From: Actinomycetota bacterium
Lineage (GTDB): Bacteria > Actinomycetota > Actinomycetes > Streptosporangiales > Streptosporangiaceae
Assembly: GCA_003168255.1 (NCBI GenBank)
Contig: PMSU01000142.1
Coordinates: forward strand, 1-54,851
DNA length: 54,851 nucleotides
Direction of reading: 5' to 3'
Part shown: in pieces, positions 52,349 to 54,851 of the stretch
How the letters are laid out: each line of letters opens with the position of its first letter
How positions within the stretch are numbered: position 1 is the first letter of the stretch
Position numbers and translations under genes: made by a program
Notes under the pieces: model-generated
Told to the model about the DNA's origin: nothing
The model's database searches: none
Seen by the model: only the letters and a program-made list of their open reading frames with translations

Positions 52349-53988
52349 CGGTGCAGGGGCGGATCCTCGAGCGGATCCTGAAGCTTCCGCCCGCGGTGAC
52401 CCGCAGGGTCGAGGTGACCAAGGATCTGCAGATCCCGGCCCGCGATGGCGTGGAACTGCTCGCGGATCTGCACGCCCCCCGGGGAGTGCAGGACGCTCCG
52501 ACCATGCTGGTGCGCACACCGTACGGGCGCGACGGGGCACTGAGCCGCCTGATCAGCCGCGCCATGGCCGAGCGCGGGTACAAGGTCCTGATCGCGGCTG
52601 CCCGGGGCACCAATGGGTCCGGCGGGACGTTCGACCCGCTCGTGGATGAGCGTGCCGACGGCCTGGCCACCCTTGACTGGCTGGAGAAGCAGCCGTGGCA
52701 CAACGGCAAGGTGGTGCTCTTCGGCGCGAGCTACCTGGGCTATGTCCAGTTCGCGATGGCACCCGATGCCGGTGACCGGATCACCGCGATGATGCCGATG
52801 GTCGGGTCCTCGGACTTCCACCGCATCTGGTACCCCGGCGGGACGTTCGCGCTGGGCGGGCTGCTGGCGTGGACCACGCGGATCATCACGGCCGAACGGC
52901 ACGGCTCGCTGCGAGCTGACCTCGGCGAGATGATCGGCGACAAGCGCGCCCGCAAGGCGATGGGGCAACAGCCGCTGCGCGAAACCGACCGCCTGGCAAC
53001 CGGCCGGGAGGTCGGCTTCTACCAAGACTGGCTGATCAACACCGAGCCGGACGGCGCCTACTGGACCAAACGCGGGCACCGGGACCGGGTCGGCGAGATC
53101 ACCGCTCCGGTGCTGCTGTTCAGCGGCTGGCAGGACATCATCCTGCCCGGCGTACTCGACGACTACGCCGCGATGCGCGCAGCCGGCCGTGACCCATACC
53201 TGACCGTGGGACCCTGGCTGCACGCCGACTTCAAGCAGGCCGCGGTGGCGTTCACCGAGGCGCACGCCTGGTTTCAGGCACACCTGAACGGTGACCGCGG
53301 CAAGCTCCGCGAATTGCCGGTGCGGCTGTACGTCGAGGAGGCCCGCGAATGGCGCGACTATCCCTCGTACCCGCCGCCGGGCGTGGTGAACCAGACCTGC
53401 TACCTGCGGCCCGGCGGCGGCCTGTCACCCGAGCTGGCGGGCAGCCCCGATCCGGCCCAAGACACGATCGGCCGATACCGCTACGACCCGGCCAACCCCA
53501 CCCCCGACTTCGGCGGGCCGCTGCTGGACCCGCGCACCGGCGGCCGCAAAGACCAGGCCAGCCGGGAGAACCGACCAGATGTCCTTGTCTGCACCGGCGA
53601 CGCCTTGGTGCAGCCGCTGGAAGTGATCGGCCCGGTGTCCGCGGACATCAAACTGCGCACCAGCACCGGCCACGCCGACGTATTCGTCCGGCTCTGCGAC
53701 GTCGATGAGCGGGGCCGCTCAGTCAACGTCTGCGACGGGATCCAGCGCATCACCCCGGAAGAATTCCCAGCCGGTGACGACGGCATCAGGGCGGTCCCGG
53801 TGACGCTGTGTGCCACCGCCTACCGCTTCAAGCCCGGGCACCGGCTGCGGCTGCAGGTCTGCGGTAGCTCGTTCCCGCGGTTCGCCCGCAACACCGGCAC
53901 CGGAGAGCCACTGGCCACCGCGACCGGCCTGGTCCCGATCGACTACGAGATCCTGTCCGGCTCGGCCATCACGATCTCTGTGCTCTGA
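52345..53988 (+). CDS. CocE/NonD-type serine hydrolase (S15 fold), copy 2
   Basis: The 547-residue paralogue of the hydrolase at 43934-45607 has nucleophile Ser129 in FGASYLGY, acid in SGWQDIILPG, His in GPWLHAD, and the C-terminal jelly-roll with HADVFVRLCDVDERGRSVNV. The lid region (about 150-260) differs most between the copies, so substrates may differ. ATG 52345 overlaps the M24 stop, completing a four-gene coupled operon. It should hydrolyse an ester or amide in the cytoplasm. Confidence 0.93.
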   Translation: MTVQGRILERILKLPPAVTRRVEVTKDLQIPARDGVELLADLHAPRGVQDAPTMLVRTPYGRDGALSRLISRAMAERGYKVLIAAARGTNGSGGTFDPLVDERADGLATLDWLEKQPWHNGKVVLFGASYLGYVQFAMAPDAGDRITAMMPMVGSSDFHRIWYPGGTFALGGLLAWTTRIITAERHGSLRADLGEMIGDKRARKAMGQQPLRETDRLATGREVGFYQDWLINTEPDGAYWTKRGHRDRVGEITAPVLLFSGWQDIILPGVLDDYAAMRAAGRDPYLTVGPWLHADFKQAAVAFTEAHAWFQAHLNGDRGKLRELPVRLYVEEAREWRDYPSYPPPGVVNQTCYLRPGGGLSPELAGSPDPAQDTIGRYRYDPANPTPDFGGPLLDPRTGGRKDQASRENRPDVLVCTGDALVQPLEVIGPVSADIKLRTSTGHADVFVRLCDVDERGRSVNVCDGIQRITPEEFPAGDDGIRAVPVTLCATAYRFKPGHRLRLQVCGSSFPRFARNTGTGEPLATATGLVPIDYEILSGSAITISVL

Positions 53989-54052
53989 CAGGCACCCCGG
54001 GGCGGCTCAGCCGGGCACGCACACCACACGGCGCAGCTCGCGGAGGCGAGGC

Positions 54053-54220
54053 TCAGCCGCGCAGCGCGGAGGCGAGGATTCCCGGCAGGCGGGCCAGCTT
54101 GCCGTGCGCGGCGTAGCGGGTCAGCCGCGCGCCGGTGACGAGGGCGTCCGGTTGCCGACGAACCACGGCGGCCTCGGCATCAGCGTGAATTCAGCGGCGG
54201 ACCAGACCGCCGCGTTCCTA
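54053..54220 (-). pseudogene. Oxidoreductase C-terminal remnant, frameshifted
   Basis: The minus strand reads EFTLMPRPPWFVGNRT and, after a frameshift, ARLTRYAAHGKLARLPGILA ending in ALRG-stop at 54053-54055. It looks like the tail of a flavin or NAD-dependent oxidoreductase. GCGGAGGCGAGG is repeated at about 54040 and 54065. Confidence 0.5.
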
Positions 54221-54272
54221 GTAACGCGGGGGGTAGCCAGAACTTTCTGCGGGCAGGTGATGTGGGCACGTG

Positions 54273-54377
54273 TCCGCTGCTCTGACATTCAACTAATGCT
54301 ATCTACCAGCGATTTCGCGCTAACATCCTGGCAAGATATACGCAATTCCTCGAGACCTGCTGCCGCCTAGTGCCTGG
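54273..54377. repeat. 105-bp imperfect direct repeat, right copy (attachment-site candidate)
   Basis: This matches 28704-28808 in the same orientation. Its minus strand carries CAGAGCAGCGGAC, the D-arm/anticodon-stem edge of tRNA-Lys, and then diverges. The truncated oxidoreductase frame on the minus strand ends within it. Confidence 0.7.
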
Positions 54378-54646
54378 CCGGCTTCGACCCGATCGACGAT
54401 GCGCGCGAGTTGAGCCGGGTCGCTTCGGACGCTGAAGAAGATCACGGTCGCGTCGCGCTCGGGGAACTCGCCGTCGGGAGAGGTGGCTGACACGAGCACA
54501 CCGCCGGGCTTGGTGACGTCGAGCAGGGCCTCGGTGTCCTCGCGGGAACCGGCGACGAGATTGACCACCACTGCAGCGCGTCGGGGAAGGAATGAGTCCC
54601 ACACCGCTTTGGCGGTTCCCTTCAACCGGTCACGGCGTGAGGCCAC
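54320..54646 (-). pseudogene. Zinc-type/quinone oxidoreductase (MDR) fragment truncated at the repeat
   Basis: The frame reads AAVVVNLVAGSREDTEALLD, VTKPGGVLVSATSPDGE and VRSDPAQLARIVDRVEAGQ, the C-terminal half of an NADP-dependent MDR oxidoreductase. After GQ the family sequence stops and the last 18 residues are encoded by the direct repeat (GIAYILPGC). The catalytic and NADP-binding N-terminal part is missing before 54646. It appears to have been cut by recombination at this site. Confidence 0.75.
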
Positions 54647-54777
54647 ACCATAAACTGTATCATGTGCTCTATTTGTGTGCGCCGATCCTGCAGCATTAGC
54701 TCCAACACAGAAGCACTGCGGAGAGCATCTGCCAGTCAGTCGGCGAGTTTCGAGGATTGACGGGAGCGTCGCGGCGC
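54647..54777. other. Intergenic at right border
   Basis: AT-richer DNA near 54650-54680. Nothing was recognised. Confidence 0.35.
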
Positions 54778-54851
54778 CTACTGACGGGGCTGGGCTCGGC
54801 GGGGCCTGAGGTCCTCGATTCGATCGAGTACCTCGTCCAGCGCGGTTTCGA
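54778..54851 (-). CDS. Possible 3' end of a gene entering from the right edge
   Basis: The minus strand reads ETALDEVLDRIEDLRPRRAQ and ends PRQ-stop (54778-54780). A charged helical tail is plausible for a real protein, but only 23 codons are visible and no family can be named. Confidence 0.3.
   Translation of the reverse strand, partial: ETALDEVLDRIEDLRPRRAQPRQ

Overview
The window comes from a high-GC actinomycete. Supporting signs are GTG and TTG starts, a SepH cell-division protein, a SigK/RskA-type sigma and anti-sigma pair, a RamB-type regulator facing isocitrate lyase, an RNase H/phosphatase fusion next to rnpB, and an ECF42 sigma factor with a DGPF partner. The genus cannot be fixed from the sequence alone.

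Positions 1 to about 28,200 look mostly like chromosomal backbone. In order they hold: the edge of a collagen-like gene; a TMEM165/GDT1-type metal transporter behind a yybP-ykoY (Mn2+) riboswitch; a PAS-GAF-SpoIIE phosphatase-anti-sigma kinase; a degenerate alpha/beta hydrolase; a membrane-anchored molybdopterin oxidoreductase divergent from a sigK-rskA-like pair; a PPOX-fold protein; a zinc-ribbon gene, an RNase H/phosphatase gene and the RNase P RNA; SgcJ-like, YCII-like and ECF42 genes; a group of small, broken or odd genes (alpha/beta hydrolase pseudogene, cupin fusion, a 790-residue repeat protein, PEBP lipoprotein, ABC permease remnant); sepH; a glycosyltransferase; aceA with a ramB-like gene; and an enoyl-CoA hydratase/acyl-CoA dehydrogenase pair. 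Two copies of an intergenic repeat and a third related hairpin lie at about 11.2 and 22.3-22.7 kb.

Positions 28,700 to 54,380 look like an accessory island. A 105-bp imperfect direct repeat sits at both ends. The left copy runs into an anticodon-arm fragment of tRNA-Lys(CTT), and the right copy matches only its D-arm/anticodon-stem edge. Inside are transposase, integrase and XRE-regulator remnants beside intact catabolic genes. Three modules stand out: an MFS transporter, LysR, FAD lactone-oxidase-like enzyme and PLP deaminase/aldolase; an operon of FAD oxidase, APC permease and CocE-type hydrolase with a divergent LysR; and an operon of MOSC, TetR, M24 peptidase-like protein and a second CocE-type hydrolase. 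The FAD oxidase, LysR and CocE genes each occur twice, and a third FAD-oxidase tail survives as a fragment. RidA, an N-terminal-HTH LuxR ATPase, an O-methyltransferase-like gene and a secreted lipase complete the island.

My inference is that the island encodes uptake and breakdown of an ester- or amide-linked amine or amino-acid compound: CocE and M24 enzymes cleave it, MFS and APC carriers transport it, and FAD, PLP and RidA enzymes process the product. The substrate is not visible in the sequence.
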